This document shows positions 25,201 to 33,416 of a DNA stretch of 64,000 nt, piece after piece (within the stretch, counting starts at the first letter, position 1; each line of letters starts with the position of its first letter). Source of the DNA: Desulfolinea sp050305405 (GTDB taxonomy: Bacteria > Chloroflexota > Anaerolineae > Anaerolineales > Villigracilaceae); contig JBNLFG010000002.1 in assembly GCA_050305405.1 (NCBI GenBank), positions 62,001 to 126,000 of the forward strand, written 5' to 3'. Position numbers and translations under genes: made by a program. Under the pieces are notes generated by a model, which saw nothing but the letters and a program-made list of their open reading frames with translations, had not been told where the DNA came from and ran no database searches.

Positions 25201-25385
25201 CCGTACAGGCATTGAGAATTACTCACGAAAGGCGACATATCCCGTTGACGACCTCGATCGGCTTGGCGACCTATCCCTTGCACGGCAAAACAGCAGACGA
25301 GATGTTGCTGGTTGTGGATGATGCCCTTTATCGGGCGAAACATCTTGGGCGTGATTGTGTGGTCATGTACGATCCTAGTAAGTAG
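22206..25385 (+). CDS. membrane diguanylate cyclase with periplasmic beta-propeller sensor
   Basis: 1059 residues. A signal peptide (to about ARAQ at 26) is followed by a long series of Reg_prop blades (about 35-700; units such as GLIWVGTDPGGLNVYD). Next come a Y_Y_Y domain (about 730-810), one membrane helix (about 817-837), a coiled coil (840-890) and a GGDEF domain (895-1057). The active-site motif is GGEEF near 973, and RTSD stands five residues before it as an inhibitory I-site. It probably senses an extracellular ligand, often a polysaccharide or nutrient in this architecture, and makes cyclic-di-GMP inside. It lacks the histidine kinase domain usual with this sensor. An HD-GYP hydrolase is 5 kb away. 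Confidence 0.93.
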   Translation: MKRIRSWWFSVMLVTLLFPGATPTRAQEGLPQQPIRFERIKVEDGLPHSTVLSVLQDRQGFMWFATADGLSRYDGMNFTNFQHERYNPNSLSNNNTFALIESSDGLIWVGTDPGGLNVYDPATGKFRLYVHDETEPNSLADDSIWSIMEASDGDIWVGTRSGLSRLDRESGLFTNYLPDADDPRSLAAPVVYRIYEDSEGTIWIGGNQGLQRYEPETDDFTTFVHDADNETSLTSNNVWSMLEDSKGNFWVGTRRTGLNLFDRDTGKVTERFYHDVNDPDTLSDDNIWNLFEDSDDRLWILTEYGGLNRYDRSSGKFYAYESDPNDPSTISHNDIFWMTEDRSGVLWVASRYGGVNKFYDGSSQFGLYRGIPENANTLNSNEVYSILAEENGVVWIGTFGGGLNRFDRNTGEMTVYMNDPDDPTSLSNNKVYYLHRGADDTLWVATYGGGLNRFDRRKGEFSVYTNTPETPYGVSIKYPTTLENAEDGKLWVGTLGYGLLLFNPETAEIEKTYEPIADDDTSLSEGTIYDLAFDSIGHLWLATARGGLEMFNPETGVFSHHMNSPDEVNSILSNTVHALYWDEANQVIWAATAGGLSGLSTTTGEWLNYTKAEDGLPSDTLTGIQPGEGNTLWLSSTKGIARFDYETEVFYNYFAQDGLQGDQFQIASSYLGPDGEIFFGGSNGLTFFYPEELRRNRYLPPVVFIEFFLDNVPVPVGSEVLPFPIEKTSEITLSHEQDVFSIQFAALSYQLPEKNLYRYKLEGFDDDWSPPSNSNGARYTNLSPGKYTFLVKAANNDGTWNPVEAHLSIHILPPWWQTVWFRVLLVLGFVGLVLAFIRFRLESVRRLNQELERRVVQRTEELQNTQHNLHQAKNSLEMQLKEVNSLQVKLKEQAIRDVLTGLYNRRYLNDILEKEISRARRQDSSLVFMLLDLDRFKHVNDTYGHAGGDQALIALGELLHNHTRTSDYAFRYGGEEFMVLLTDITLEDALNRAEDLRVAVQALRITHERRHIPLTTSIGLATYPLHGKTADEMLLVVDDALYRAKHLGRDCVVMYDPSK

Positions 25386-25395
25386 TCCCGAAATA

Positions 25396-25427
25396 AAAAA
25401 GAGCTACCGTTGTCGGTAGCTCTTTTT
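25396..25427. terminator. bidirectional terminator between convergent genes
   Basis: Stem GAGCTACCG/CGGTAGCTC with loop TTGT, flanked by A-run and T-run. It lies between the diguanylate cyclase and AlaX genes and serves both strands. Confidence 0.85.
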
Positions 25428-25442
25428 ATGTCAAATTTTTTC

Positions 25443-26633
25443 TTATGAATTTCGTACCATCTCTTTGCTGTGCTTGAAAAGATCATCTACATTTTCAGCC
25501 GTGCCGCCGCCTTGAGCAATGGATTTATCTCCGCCGCCGCGACCGCCAAAGGGAGCAAGATGATCCCTAAGCAATTCGGCTGCATCCAGTTCAGTGTCTT
25601 CAGCGCAAGCTGCTACCAACGAGAGTTTCTTGCCATCGAAGGAGGCGAGCAGCGCGACCATCTTGGGATACAGGCGCAGCTTTATGGCAAGGACGCGCAA
25701 CTCGCCGGCATCACGATTATCAAAGAGCTGGGTGACGAGCCATTTTTCATCCACTGGCTCGGCAAACTGTGCTAGTTTCTCGGCTTCTGCATCCAGCTTT
25801 ATTTGACGCAGGTGCTTGAGTTCGCTCTCGGCCTCTTTGAGTTGCAATTGCAGACGTGTAACAGCTTCAGCCATATCAACGATGCCAACATCCACAAGCA
25901 GGGCAGTTTCCTGAGCAGCATTTTGGGTCTCGCGGAAAAGGTTCAGAGTTTGCCAACCAGCCACGAAATGGATGCGCAACATTTTGTGAACGCGTTCGGT
26001 ACGCACGATCTTAAGCGTGCCGACCATGCCGGTTTGCGGGCAGTGTGTGCCGCCACAAGCGGAGTAGTCGAAGCCGTCGATTTCGATCACGCGGATCTCG
26101 CCATCCACTTTGGGTGGGCGGCGGAAGGGGACTGCGTTTTTGTCGCTGACGGAGTAGGTCTTGACCATGCGATTCTCAAAGATGATCGCATTTGCCACAT
26201 TTTCCACGCGCGCGATTTGCTCAGGGGAGAGTGAATTTATATCGAAGTCGATGGTCGAGGGGGCTTCAGCGCTAATATGTGACGAGATGGTTTCAAGCTC
26301 CAACTCCTGCCAGAAGGCAGCCGAGAAGATATGTTGACCGGTGTGATGCTGCATGTGTGCGAAACGACGTTCCCTGTCGATCTGAGCAGGATACGTGCCG
26401 ACTTCGATCTCCTGCTCAAGATAGTGGATGATGCGTCCATCGTCATCGATGACCACGTCCACGATGCGGGAATCGCCGATAGCGCCCGTGTCATGGGCTT
26501 GGCCGCCGCTTGTTGGGTAGAATGCCGTCTCGGGCAGGATCACGCCAAAACCGTGTTCGTCGCGCAGGGTTTCGATCACGTCTGCGCTGAACTCGGTCAG
26601 CAGGGGATTGTCGAAGTAGAGTTTCTTTGTCAT
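25443..26633 (-). CDS. alanyl-tRNA editing protein AlaX (long form with DHHA1)
   Basis: 396 residues. An N-terminal AlaRS-like editing barrel (TSGGQAHDTGAI) is followed by the zinc site HTGQH and CGGTHCPQTG (four ligands). A coiled helical part (about 235-290) leads to a DHHA1 domain ending FGGRGGGDKSIAQGGG. It hydrolyses Ser-tRNA(Ala) and Gly-tRNA(Ala) in trans and so prevents mistranslation. The length fits AlaX-L. The start codon at 26633 follows from the domain beginning right after it. Confidence 0.92.
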   Translation of the reverse strand: MTKKLYFDNPLLTEFSADVIETLRDEHGFGVILPETAFYPTSGGQAHDTGAIGDSRIVDVVIDDDGRIIHYLEQEIEVGTYPAQIDRERRFAHMQHHTGQHIFSAAFWQELELETISSHISAEAPSTIDFDINSLSPEQIARVENVANAIIFENRMVKTYSVSDKNAVPFRRPPKVDGEIRVIEIDGFDYSACGGTHCPQTGMVGTLKIVRTERVHKMLRIHFVAGWQTLNLFRETQNAAQETALLVDVGIVDMAEAVTRLQLQLKEAESELKHLRQIKLDAEAEKLAQFAEPVDEKWLVTQLFDNRDAGELRVLAIKLRLYPKMVALLASFDGKKLSLVAACAEDTELDAAELLRDHLAPFGGRGGGDKSIAQGGGTAENVDDLFKHSKEMVRNS

Positions 26634-26693
26634 TAGGTCTATTGTAGCAAATATTTTTGGGGATGTGGTTACAGTTTTGTTAGATTTTGTTAC

Positions 26694-26783
26694 GCCCGCT
26701 CCCCCATCCTAACCTTCCCCCGAAGGGGGAAGGGACAAATTCTCCCCCTTCGGGGGAGATGTCCGTAGGACAGAGGGGGATTG
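26694..26783. repeat. palindromic repeat, family A
   Basis: Two hairpins (CTTCCCCCGAAGGGGGAAG and CTCCCCCTTCGGGGGAG) are followed by ATGTCCGTAGGACAGAGGGGG. It fills the gap between AlaX and oligoendopeptidase F and probably also ends transcription of alaX. Confidence 0.8.
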
Positions 26784-26790
26784 TCTAACG

Positions 26791-28590
26791 TCAAATTGTT
26801 AATTCTTCCAATTTATCCACATACCCTGCCATCACGGCAAAAGTCTCTTCGACGGCATCGGGCGTGGTCAGATCGACACCTGCCAGCTTGAGCGCATCCA
26901 GCGGATAGAGCGAACTCCCTGCTTTCAGGAATTTTTTGTAGTCTTCGACCGCGTTCGGGACGCCATCCAAAATGCGGCGGGAGAGGGCATGCGCGCCTGA
27001 GATGCCGGTGGCGTATTGGTAGACGTAGTAGTCGGAAAAGAGATGCCCGAAGGTCGACCAGATCATGCCGACGTGCTCGCGGTTGATCGTCACTTTGTCG
27101 CCGTAGCCTTCGGCAAAAAGGTCTGCCATCAGGGTTATCATTGAGTCGGCGTTGAGGGGTTCGCCCTTTTCGGCGCGTTGATGGGTTTCGAGTTCAAAGC
27201 GCGCCAGCGTGGGCATGATGAAGAAGTAGCGCAGGAAATTGGACATGGCTTCTTCGATGACGGCGATCTGGAAATCCTTGTCGTCGTTCGATTTCAGCAG
27301 ATAGCCACGCACCAGCGCCTGATGGAAGTTGGAGGCAGTTTCGGCGACAAAGAGCGAGTAGTCACTGTAGACGAGCGGCTGATTTTGCCACGTCAGGTAG
27401 GAGTGCATCGAGTGACCGAGTTCGTGGGCAAGGGTACTCAAGCCGAGCATGTTATCCCCGAAGCTCATCATAATGAAGGGATGCGTGCCCGGTGCGCCCC
27501 ACGAAAATGCGCCGTTGCGCTTGCCCTGATTGGGGTAAACATCCACCCAGCGCTCTTCGAGACAGCCCTTGCGTACGGTGGCGACGTAGTCTGCGCCCAT
27601 CGGGGCGAGACCTTCGCAAATCCAGTCCACCGCCTGTTCAAAGGTCAGCGTCGGGGCGTTGGGAGTGAGCGGTGCCCACAGGTCGTAGGGATGCAGTTCG
27701 TCCACGCCGAGGGCTTTCCGTCGAATCTCAAAATAACGCTGCCAGACGGACAGGTTCTTTTTGAAGGTCTCGATCAGGTTGTGGAAGACGGCGGTGTCGA
27801 TGTCGTTCTCAAAAAGCGACATGCCGAGCGTGCTCTCGTGCTTGCGGGCGCGCATCAGGAAGACGTTCTGTTTAATGGATGTCGCCAAATTCGTCGCAAG
27901 CGTGTTCTTGTGGGCAAGATAAGTGTCGAGATACTGCGTCCACGCGCGTTGGCGGGCATCCCGATCGGCACCGTTGAGTATTTTTTGCAGGGTACCCTGC
28001 GTCAGGTCAAGTTCGTTCCCGTCCGCTGTCTGCACGGGCGGAAATTTGAAATCCGCATTGGTCAACATGCTAGTGGACGATCCTGCCCCTCCAAACGGAT
28101 CCCCCAACATGCCCAAAATTTCTTCGACTTCGGATGAGCGGACGTGCGCCTGTTTGCGGAAGAGATCGTGGATGAAGTGTTCGTAGGCGCTCAGGCGGGG
28201 TTCATCCGCAACGAACTGACGAAGGGCTTGCTCGCCGATTGTGAGCATTTCGGGGCGGAGATAGGCGCTGGCGGCGCTAACCTGCCCGTAGACACCGCGC
28301 GCTTTGTCTGCCATGGCGGCGGCGTTTTGGTCGGCGGTGTCGACGCTGTAGGAGAAGCCCGCGTACATGTAGAGCCGCTCGGCACGGACTTGCAGGTTTT
28401 CGAGGGCGGCGAGGGCATCGGCGAGCGTGGCGGCGCTTTCGGCGAGTTTGCCTTGAAATTCTTTGACAGCAGGGATGGCGGCGAGGATGGCATCCGCTTC
28501 TGCCTGCCACTTGGCGGGGGAGGCGAAGACGCTTTCGGCGTTCCAGGTGTATTGGGGGGTGGCTTCACTGCGTGGGGGGATTTTGGGCAT
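26791..28590 (-). CDS. pepF: oligoendopeptidase F (M3 family metallopeptidase)
   Basis: 599 residues, the normal length for PepF. An N-terminal helical M3 domain is followed by the zinc motif HELGHSMHS near 390-400, then the downstream substrate-binding region and GISGAHALSRRIL. It cleaves short oligopeptides (7-23 residues) in the cytoplasm and takes part in peptide turnover. No signal peptide. It is a single gene. Confidence 0.94.
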   Translation of the reverse strand: MPKIPPRSEATPQYTWNAESVFASPAKWQAEADAILAAIPAVKEFQGKLAESAATLADALAALENLQVRAERLYMYAGFSYSVDTADQNAAAMADKARGVYGQVSAASAYLRPEMLTIGEQALRQFVADEPRLSAYEHFIHDLFRKQAHVRSSEVEEILGMLGDPFGGAGSSTSMLTNADFKFPPVQTADGNELDLTQGTLQKILNGADRDARQRAWTQYLDTYLAHKNTLATNLATSIKQNVFLMRARKHESTLGMSLFENDIDTAVFHNLIETFKKNLSVWQRYFEIRRKALGVDELHPYDLWAPLTPNAPTLTFEQAVDWICEGLAPMGADYVATVRKGCLEERWVDVYPNQGKRNGAFSWGAPGTHPFIMMSFGDNMLGLSTLAHELGHSMHSYLTWQNQPLVYSDYSLFVAETASNFHQALVRGYLLKSNDDKDFQIAVIEEAMSNFLRYFFIMPTLARFELETHQRAEKGEPLNADSMITLMADLFAEGYGDKVTINREHVGMIWSTFGHLFSDYYVYQYATGISGAHALSRRILDGVPNAVEDYKKFLKAGSSLYPLDALKLAGVDLTTPDAVEETFAVMAGYVDKLEELTI

Positions 28591-28639
28591 GGGATTCCTT
28601 TCGGGAATAAAGATTAAACTTTATTAGTTTATACAACAT

Positions 28640-29773
28640 TTATGGGGTGTAATGAATTACACCTTGACTAGCAGAGGCAACCCAAATGGAATTGTCATCT
28701 GCACAGGCTATGTCATTGATTGTGCCAATTGGAAAATCAGAATTTCCATTTTTGTTTTTGATTCGAGGAATATGCCATAGACCATCTTTCAAGTAGAGTA
28801 GATACATACTCTGCCTACTCCATTTGGCTAACCATAATTTTCCATCTGGCGTAAAACACATATTACTCACGCCAAAATAATCTGTAAGAAAAGAATCATT
28901 TTTATACATTTCCCATTGTGCCGAAACGTAATGGAACAGGCCGTTGGCGTGCATCGCAAACCAGACAGACTCATCTAAGTCTATTGCTATTGACGCTGAA
29001 ATACATAATGATTCACCACAATTCAATTCTAAGGGGTACTGGTTCCATGCTTTTCCATCATATGAAAAAAGCCCATCATCTGTGGCTACCCAGAGAACCC
29101 CATTTCTATCAAAATTAATGTTTCGTACCCGAGCGGTATCTTCAAAAAAGGATGTCCATTCTTTTCCGTCAAACTTTATTATCCCTTCATGCCACTCAAG
29201 CGATACCCATAATGACCCATCAACAGGATTTATTTTCATGCCGTTAATGTCCGTTTCTAATATTCTTTCTTGTGTCCAAATCCCATCCAAAAATTTATAA
29301 ATAGTGTGTCCGCCACCAACCCAAAGTGCATTGTCTCTATCAACAGCAAGAGTATTTACCAGAGCAAAACCGTTTGATGGGAGTAATTCGTCAGGGATGA
29401 AAAAACTCTCCCAATGATTTCCGTCATACATGGCTATTTCACTTTGTCCTCCAAGCCAGATAGTTCCATTCGGAGCGATAGTAAGGGAGTTGAAGGTGTA
29501 TAGACTGAGACCTTGATTTTGAATTGGATCATAGATAACCCAGTTCTCTGGTTCTGTGTTGGTAAACACCATGTTGTCAGGTAACTTGCCATCAAATATT
29601 AATGTGGGAGTTAAAAAGGGCGTTGGAGATAATGGAGTATCTGTTGCCGATGATGTTTCAGGGAGAATTGCTGTTTCCGTAGTTGGAATACTGGTTTGTG
29701 CATCAAGTTGGTTTGGCAGACAAGATACGAATATAAAAAGAACAGGAATGAATAATGGGAATATTTTTCTCAT
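28640..29773 (-). CDS. lipoprotein with Reg_prop-type beta-propeller
   Basis: 377 residues from ATG with AGGAGG seven bases upstream. It begins with a lipoprotein signal (hydrophobic stretch ending FVSC) and a Thr/Pro-rich linker. Repeats of the two-component-regulator propeller kind follow (TIWLGGQSEIAMYDG, VLWVATDDGLFSYDG). It lacks signalling domains, so it is a surface-anchored propeller that may bind a ligand or partner. Related in blade sequence to the sensor of the diguanylate cyclase at 22206. AT-rich. Confidence 0.8.
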   Translation of the reverse strand: MRKIFPLFIPVLFIFVSCLPNQLDAQTSIPTTETAILPETSSATDTPLSPTPFLTPTLIFDGKLPDNMVFTNTEPENWVIYDPIQNQGLSLYTFNSLTIAPNGTIWLGGQSEIAMYDGNHWESFFIPDELLPSNGFALVNTLAVDRDNALWVGGGHTIYKFLDGIWTQERILETDINGMKINPVDGSLWVSLEWHEGIIKFDGKEWTSFFEDTARVRNINFDRNGVLWVATDDGLFSYDGKAWNQYPLELNCGESLCISASIAIDLDESVWFAMHANGLFHYVSAQWEMYKNDSFLTDYFGVSNMCFTPDGKLWLAKWSRQSMYLLYLKDGLWHIPRIKNKNGNSDFPIGTINDIACADDNSIWVASASQGVIHYTP

Positions 29774-29837
29774 GGAATGCCCTCCTAAAAATAAAGTAAG
29801 AGCGGTCACAAATAAACTTGTTGTACATAGAATTTTA

Positions 29838-29979
29838 CCCCCAACTTGGCTTCGCACCCGTCGGCGTGATCGTGTCGCTGTCGAAGTCATAGTGGAAGAG
29901 GGGCTGCAGGCGGTAGCGTCCGTTCTCCAGCCCGAGCAGTTCGGTGACGTGCGTCAAGCGGCGTTTGCCGTTTGGGAGT
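29838..29979 (-). pseudogene. broken copy 1 of the CpaF-like ATPase 3' end
   Basis: About 142 bases match the last part of the ATPase gene at 31626 (NGKRRLTHVTELLGLENGRYRLQPLFHYD to GAKPSWG). The match breaks off exactly after the codons for PNGK. It lies in the 560-base stretch between the lipoprotein and HD-GYP genes. That stretch also holds a second copy and two small hairpins (GGGGATAAATCCCC and AGCCCTATCGGGCT), with no intact gene. Confidence 0.85.
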
Positions 29980-30091
29980 GAGCGGGGATAAATCCCCTGC
30001 TCAGTGCATGGAAGCCCTATCGGGCTGGGTGCTTTTAGTCCTGCAGGGACTTCCACGTAATGAGGCAGGACTTTAGTCTGCACCGATTTCA

Positions 30092-30172
30092 CCCCCAACT
30101 CGGCTTCGCGCCCGTCGGCGTGATCGTGTCGCTGTCGAGGTCGTAGTGGAAGAGCGATTGTAGGAGGTAACT
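30092..30172 (-). pseudogene. broken copy 2 of the CpaF-like ATPase 3' end
   Basis: About 70-80 bases, in the same orientation, match the final codons (LFHYDLDSDTITPTGAKPSWG). It decays into unrelated sequence after AGTGGAAGAG. It directly precedes the promoter region of the HD-GYP gene. Confidence 0.8.
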
Positions 30173-30334
30173 TGCTTGTCGGCTACATACAATAATTTTC
30201 AAGGTTAATTTTTTCAAGTAAACTAAAGTAGTAAAATGACCTTTGTGCAGCATCGGACAGGTTGGCATTTGGTATAAAAATGGTTGCACACTTATATCCC
30301 CTCTTTGAATGGGCAGGTTTCCGGAAAAGTAGTG

Positions 30335-31618
30335 ATGTACAGAAAAGAACAGAAGCGAGACAATTCCCCATCTTTTGATGCCTCCTTGCATAACGCAATG
30401 AGTACGTGGCGGGAGACGACACTCAATAAATTACTGCTTGTATTAGCCATCCTGAATGCTGTTGTCACCATTTTACAATTTTTTGTAAGCTCGCATGTAC
30501 CAAGTATTGGGGAATCAGCTTTGGTTATCTTTTTCGCTCTGAGCTTATTCGCCTTAGCCCTTCTTCCGAAAATTCCCCATCGTCTAAAAGGTATCTTCTT
30601 GCTCATTTTTATATATATAGGGGTTAGTAACCAATTATGGACCCACGGTCTCGCCTCGAGTGCCTTGATAAGTTTGGTGCTGATTCCCCCGATCGCCTTC
30701 CTGATCTTCAGTCCCCTAGCTGGCTGGGTTTCAGGCATTGCCAGCACCCTGTTATTTATTATCTTTGCGGTTTTGCATCAATTTGAAGGAATAAGCCATT
30801 TGATGAGAGTTGAGAGTGATCCGTTTGCTCCATCGCTATGGTTTGAAGTCGGACTCTCGTTATTTGGCATGATCGGTGCTACGTTGCTTATTTTGAATCA
30901 ACACTATCGTTTAACGCTCAATGCCGTTAAGGAAGAGCGCGAACAAATCCAGAAAACCATGCAGGCGCAGACGGCTACGATCTTCGCGATGGCTAAATTG
31001 GCGGAATTCAGGGACACCGACACCGGCGGTCATTTGGAGCGTGTGATGGAATATTCCAGATTGCTTGCGGAAGCCATGCAATCTGAAGTGAAATATCGTG
31101 ACTTGATCGACAAGGCGTTCGTCGAAAATATTTTTCGCGCCAGTGCGCTGCATGATATTGGCAAAATTGCCATTCCGGATGCGATCCTGCGTAAATCGAA
31201 TAAGCTTTCTGACGATGAGTTTGCGGTCATGAAATCGCATGTCACTGTTGGCGCAGAGAAGTTGCAGGCGGTGAATGCCAATTATCCCGATAATCATTTC
31301 CTGCAAATGGGCATCAGGATCGCCTTGGCGCATCATGAATGGTGGAATGGAAAAGGCTATCCTTATGGATTACAAGGCGAAGCGATCCCGCTCGAAGGAC
31401 GGATCGTAGCTTTGGTCGATGTGTATGATGCCCTGCGCAGTAAGCGGGCGTATAAAAAAGCGTTTAGCCATGCCAAAAGTAGGGAAATCATTCTGTCCCA
31501 GCAGGGAAAACAATTTGATCCCGCTGTCGTTCGTGCCTTCGTAAAATGTGAAAATCGCTTTGATGAGGTCAGTCGAAAGTACCCCTCAGATGAGAGACAA
31601 CAGACTGTACAGATCTGA
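30335..31618 (+). CDS. membrane HD-GYP domain protein (cyclic-di-GMP phosphodiesterase)
   Basis: 427 residues from the first ATG; a TTG 17 codons earlier and ATG at 30398 are other possible starts, none with a good ribosome site. About five membrane helices (residues 30-190) and a short coiled coil precede the HD-GYP domain: HDIGKIAIPDAIL for the HD pair, later HHEWWNGKGYPYGL and VALVDVYDAL. It degrades cyclic-di-GMP to pGpG or GMP. It lies convergent to, and seven bases from, the ATPase gene whose 3' end is duplicated on its other side. Confidence 0.9.
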   Translation: MYRKEQKRDNSPSFDASLHNAMSTWRETTLNKLLLVLAILNAVVTILQFFVSSHVPSIGESALVIFFALSLFALALLPKIPHRLKGIFLLIFIYIGVSNQLWTHGLASSALISLVLIPPIAFLIFSPLAGWVSGIASTLLFIIFAVLHQFEGISHLMRVESDPFAPSLWFEVGLSLFGMIGATLLILNQHYRLTLNAVKEEREQIQKTMQAQTATIFAMAKLAEFRDTDTGGHLERVMEYSRLLAEAMQSEVKYRDLIDKAFVENIFRASALHDIGKIAIPDAILRKSNKLSDDEFAVMKSHVTVGAEKLQAVNANYPDNHFLQMGIRIALAHHEWWNGKGYPYGLQGEAIPLEGRIVALVDVYDALRSKRAYKKAFSHAKSREIILSQQGKQFDPAVVRAFVKCENRFDEVSRKYPSDERQQTVQI

Positions 31619-31625
31619 GCTTAGA

Positions 31626-32615
31626 TTATCCCCAACTCGGCTTTGCACCCGTCGGTGTGATCGTATCGCTGTCGAGGTCGTAGTGGAAGAGGGGCTGCAG
31701 GCGGTAGCGTCCGTTGTCCAACCCGAGCAGTTCGGTAACGTGCGTTAGGCGACGTTTGCCGTTCGGGATGCGCTCTTGATGCGTGATAAGCTGGATCGAT
31801 GACGCGATCAGGTGGCGGATTTCGTTCAATCCCAGCCCAAGATTTGCCATCAGGCACATTGTTTCCAGGCGCGCGAGTGCATCTTCAACGCCGTTAGCGT
31901 GGATCAGCGCCAGGCTGCCATCATGCCCCGTATTGAACAGGTTGAGCACATGTAGCGCATCCCCGTCGCGCAGTTCGCCAATCACCAGTCGGTCGGGGCG
32001 CATTTGCTCGGCGAGCGAGACCAAATCCGCAAAGGAGTGATCCGGCGAGTTCTCGGCAGCGAAGCGGATAAAGTTCCGCATCCGCGGTTGGTAATCGGGG
32101 CTGTTCTCGATCACGATCACGCGCTCGTCGGCGGGGAAGTCATTGGTCAGCACATTCGCGAAGGTCGTCTTTCCGCTCGCCGTCCCACCGGAGACAAGGA
32201 TATTTTTGCGGGATGCGATCGCCGCGCGCAAAATCTCATGCTGTGCGGGGATCAGTGAACCGTAACGGAAGAGATCGTCCATCGTCATCGAACCGACGAA
32301 GGGCTTGCGGAGCGCTATCTGAGCGCTATTCTGAGCCGTCGGCGGGATGACCGCTACAAAGCGTGCTCCGTCATCGAAATATACCCGCCCGGACGTTTGC
32401 CCCTCCCCAAGCGTGATGCCGCGCAGCGCTAGCACCGCATCCACGATGGCACGAATTTCATCCGCCGAGTCGAAGACGACGCCCGCATCCACGAGCGATC
32501 CCTGCCGTTCGACAAAAACCTTATCGGGCGCATCAACGATGATCGCGGTCGTGGTCTCGTCGGTGTAGTGCGGGGCTAGTTTGCCTAAAGCGTTGATTAC
32601 ATCTTGTTGGTTCAC
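31626..32615 (-). CDS. CpaF/TrbB-type secretion ATPase
   Basis: 329 residues from a GTG start with AAGGAG upstream; a longer frame would run into a repeat element. It has an N-terminal domain (about 1-125), then a P-loop GGTASGKTTFAN, Asp box VIENSPDYQ, Walker B LVIGELRDGDAL and His box HDGSLALIHANG. It belongs to the type II/IV secretion ATPase superfamily, close to TrbB and CpaF. No pilin, TadB/C or conjugation gene is adjacent, so it is an isolated homologue. Its 3' end is present in two more broken copies at 29838 and 30092. Confidence 0.9.
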   Translation of the reverse strand: MNQQDVINALGKLAPHYTDETTTAIIVDAPDKVFVERQGSLVDAGVVFDSADEIRAIVDAVLALRGITLGEGQTSGRVYFDDGARFVAVIPPTAQNSAQIALRKPFVGSMTMDDLFRYGSLIPAQHEILRAAIASRKNILVSGGTASGKTTFANVLTNDFPADERVIVIENSPDYQPRMRNFIRFAAENSPDHSFADLVSLAEQMRPDRLVIGELRDGDALHVLNLFNTGHDGSLALIHANGVEDALARLETMCLMANLGLGLNEIRHLIASSIQLITHQERIPNGKRRLTHVTELLGLDNGRYRLQPLFHYDLDSDTITPTGAKPSWG

Positions 32616-32643
32616 GGTTATTCTCCTTTTTCCTAGTGAAGAG

Positions 32644-32738
32644 GGTGCGTCGCACCAAGCGGATAAGGATCTGCCCATCAATGGGCAAAATATATGTTGA
32701 CGAGAATCTGCCTGTCGAAGCTGGTGCGACGCACGCCT
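32644..32738. repeat. imperfect palindromic repeat, family B
   Basis: GGTGCGTCGCACC at one end and CTGGTGCGACGCACGCCTG at the other. Between are CTGCCCATCAATGGGCA and TCGACAGGCAG-like segments in common with the copy at 42111. It lies just upstream of the ATPase gene. Confidence 0.7.
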
Positions 32739-32831
32739 GTTTCTGTTCTTAGCATACAAGAAAAGGATAGCCTTGTCCCCCGCCATTTGCACAGGTTGGT
32801 CACAGTGGTGTTACACAGTAAAAAATCATGA

Positions 32832-32902
32832 TTCTGCGAGAAACCGCTTTTGCGACGAAGCAGCCTCATGATTGAGAAGATTGCTTCGCTTCGCTCGCAA
32901 AA
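32832..32902. repeat. palindromic repeat, family D
   Basis: TGCGAG...GCGACGAAGCAGCCTC, then GAGAAGATTGCTTCGCTTCGCTCGCAAAA. Same family as 19820 and 57310. It touches the stop codon of the LuxR gene. Together with the family B copy it accounts for most of the gap between 32616 and 32902. Confidence 0.75.
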
Positions 32903-33298
32903 TCAATTGCCAATCCACCCATTTCTCAACGCAACCACCACCGCCTCCGTGCGCGAATTTGTCCCCGTCTTGTTGAAAACCGAATTGAGATGAAGCTGGA
33001 TCGTGCGTTCACTCAGTCCCAGCCTATAGGCGATTTCTTTATTCGTCAGCCCCTCGGCGGTGAGACCGAGTACTTCCGCTTCGCGCGGTGAAAAGGGATG
33101 CGGCGTGGCTTCCTCTTCGCTCTCCCCTAAATTTTGGGCTTCGTTAAGCGCTTGTTGTGCCAACTCTCCCAACGTGGCGACTGCTTGTCGTGCGGGGTAA
33201 TTATCCGCAGGCAGGGCGCGTTCGTAGGCACGTGCCTGGGCGATCAGCAGTTCGAGGGTTTCGATCAGTCCGTCGAGAGGCAGAGGGGATTTGGGCAT
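32903..33298 (-). CDS. LuxR-type HTH regulator without receiver domain
   Basis: 131 residues. The N-terminal 65 residues are helical (ELLIAQARAYERAL) and not a receiver domain. The C-terminus is a complete LuxR/GerE helix-turn-helix (FSPREAEVLGLTAEGLTNKEIAYRLG, then SERTIQLHLNSVFNKTG). It lies downstream of the histidine kinase at 34007, separated only by a NUDIX gene that appears to be inserted, so the two may once have been direct neighbours. How it receives a signal is unclear, as it lacks the phosphoacceptor Asp. Confidence 0.88.
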   Translation of the reverse strand: MPKSPLPLDGLIETLELLIAQARAYERALPADNYPARQAVATLGELAQQALNEAQNLGESEEEATPHPFSPREAEVLGLTAEGLTNKEIAYRLGLSERTIQLHLNSVFNKTGTNSRTEAVVVALRNGWIGN

Positions 33299-33307
33299 AA
33301 TAACAAC

Positions 33308-33336
33308 GTAGGGGCGAGACTCAGACTATCTCCTAC
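33308..33336. repeat. palindromic repeat, family C (degenerate)
   Basis: GTAGGGGCGAGACTC with ATCTCCTAC. It stands 17 bases before a remnant of the histidine kinase 3' end, the same order as the better copy at 33976 beside the intact kinase. Confidence 0.6.
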
Positions 33337-33353
33337 AAAAAGGCATTATCTCC

Positions 33354-33376
33354 GGCAACGAAAAACAAATCCGTGC
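33354..33376 (-). pseudogene. remnant of the histidine kinase 3' end
   Basis: 21 of 23 bases agree with the end of the histidine kinase gene (34014-34036). Both encode ARICFSLP in the same orientation. The stop codon is lost. It lies on the far side of the NUDIX gene. Confidence 0.6.
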
Positions 33377-33416
33377 GCTGAAATATTCTATGCTGACTTT
33401 TTCTAATGTGTGGCAA

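Noticed and set aside
27178..28137. 319-codon frame opposite oligoendopeptidase F
   Set aside because: Antisense shadow of a well-supported gene.
31626..32615. ATPase as part of a conjugation or Tad pilus operon
   Set aside because: No pilin, TadB/C, VirB or relaxase gene occurs nearby; the gene stands alone.
32616..32792. N-terminal extension of the CpaF-like ATPase
   Set aside because: The extra residues are encoded by a family B repeat. A GTG with AAGGAG at 32615 gives the normal N-terminus.
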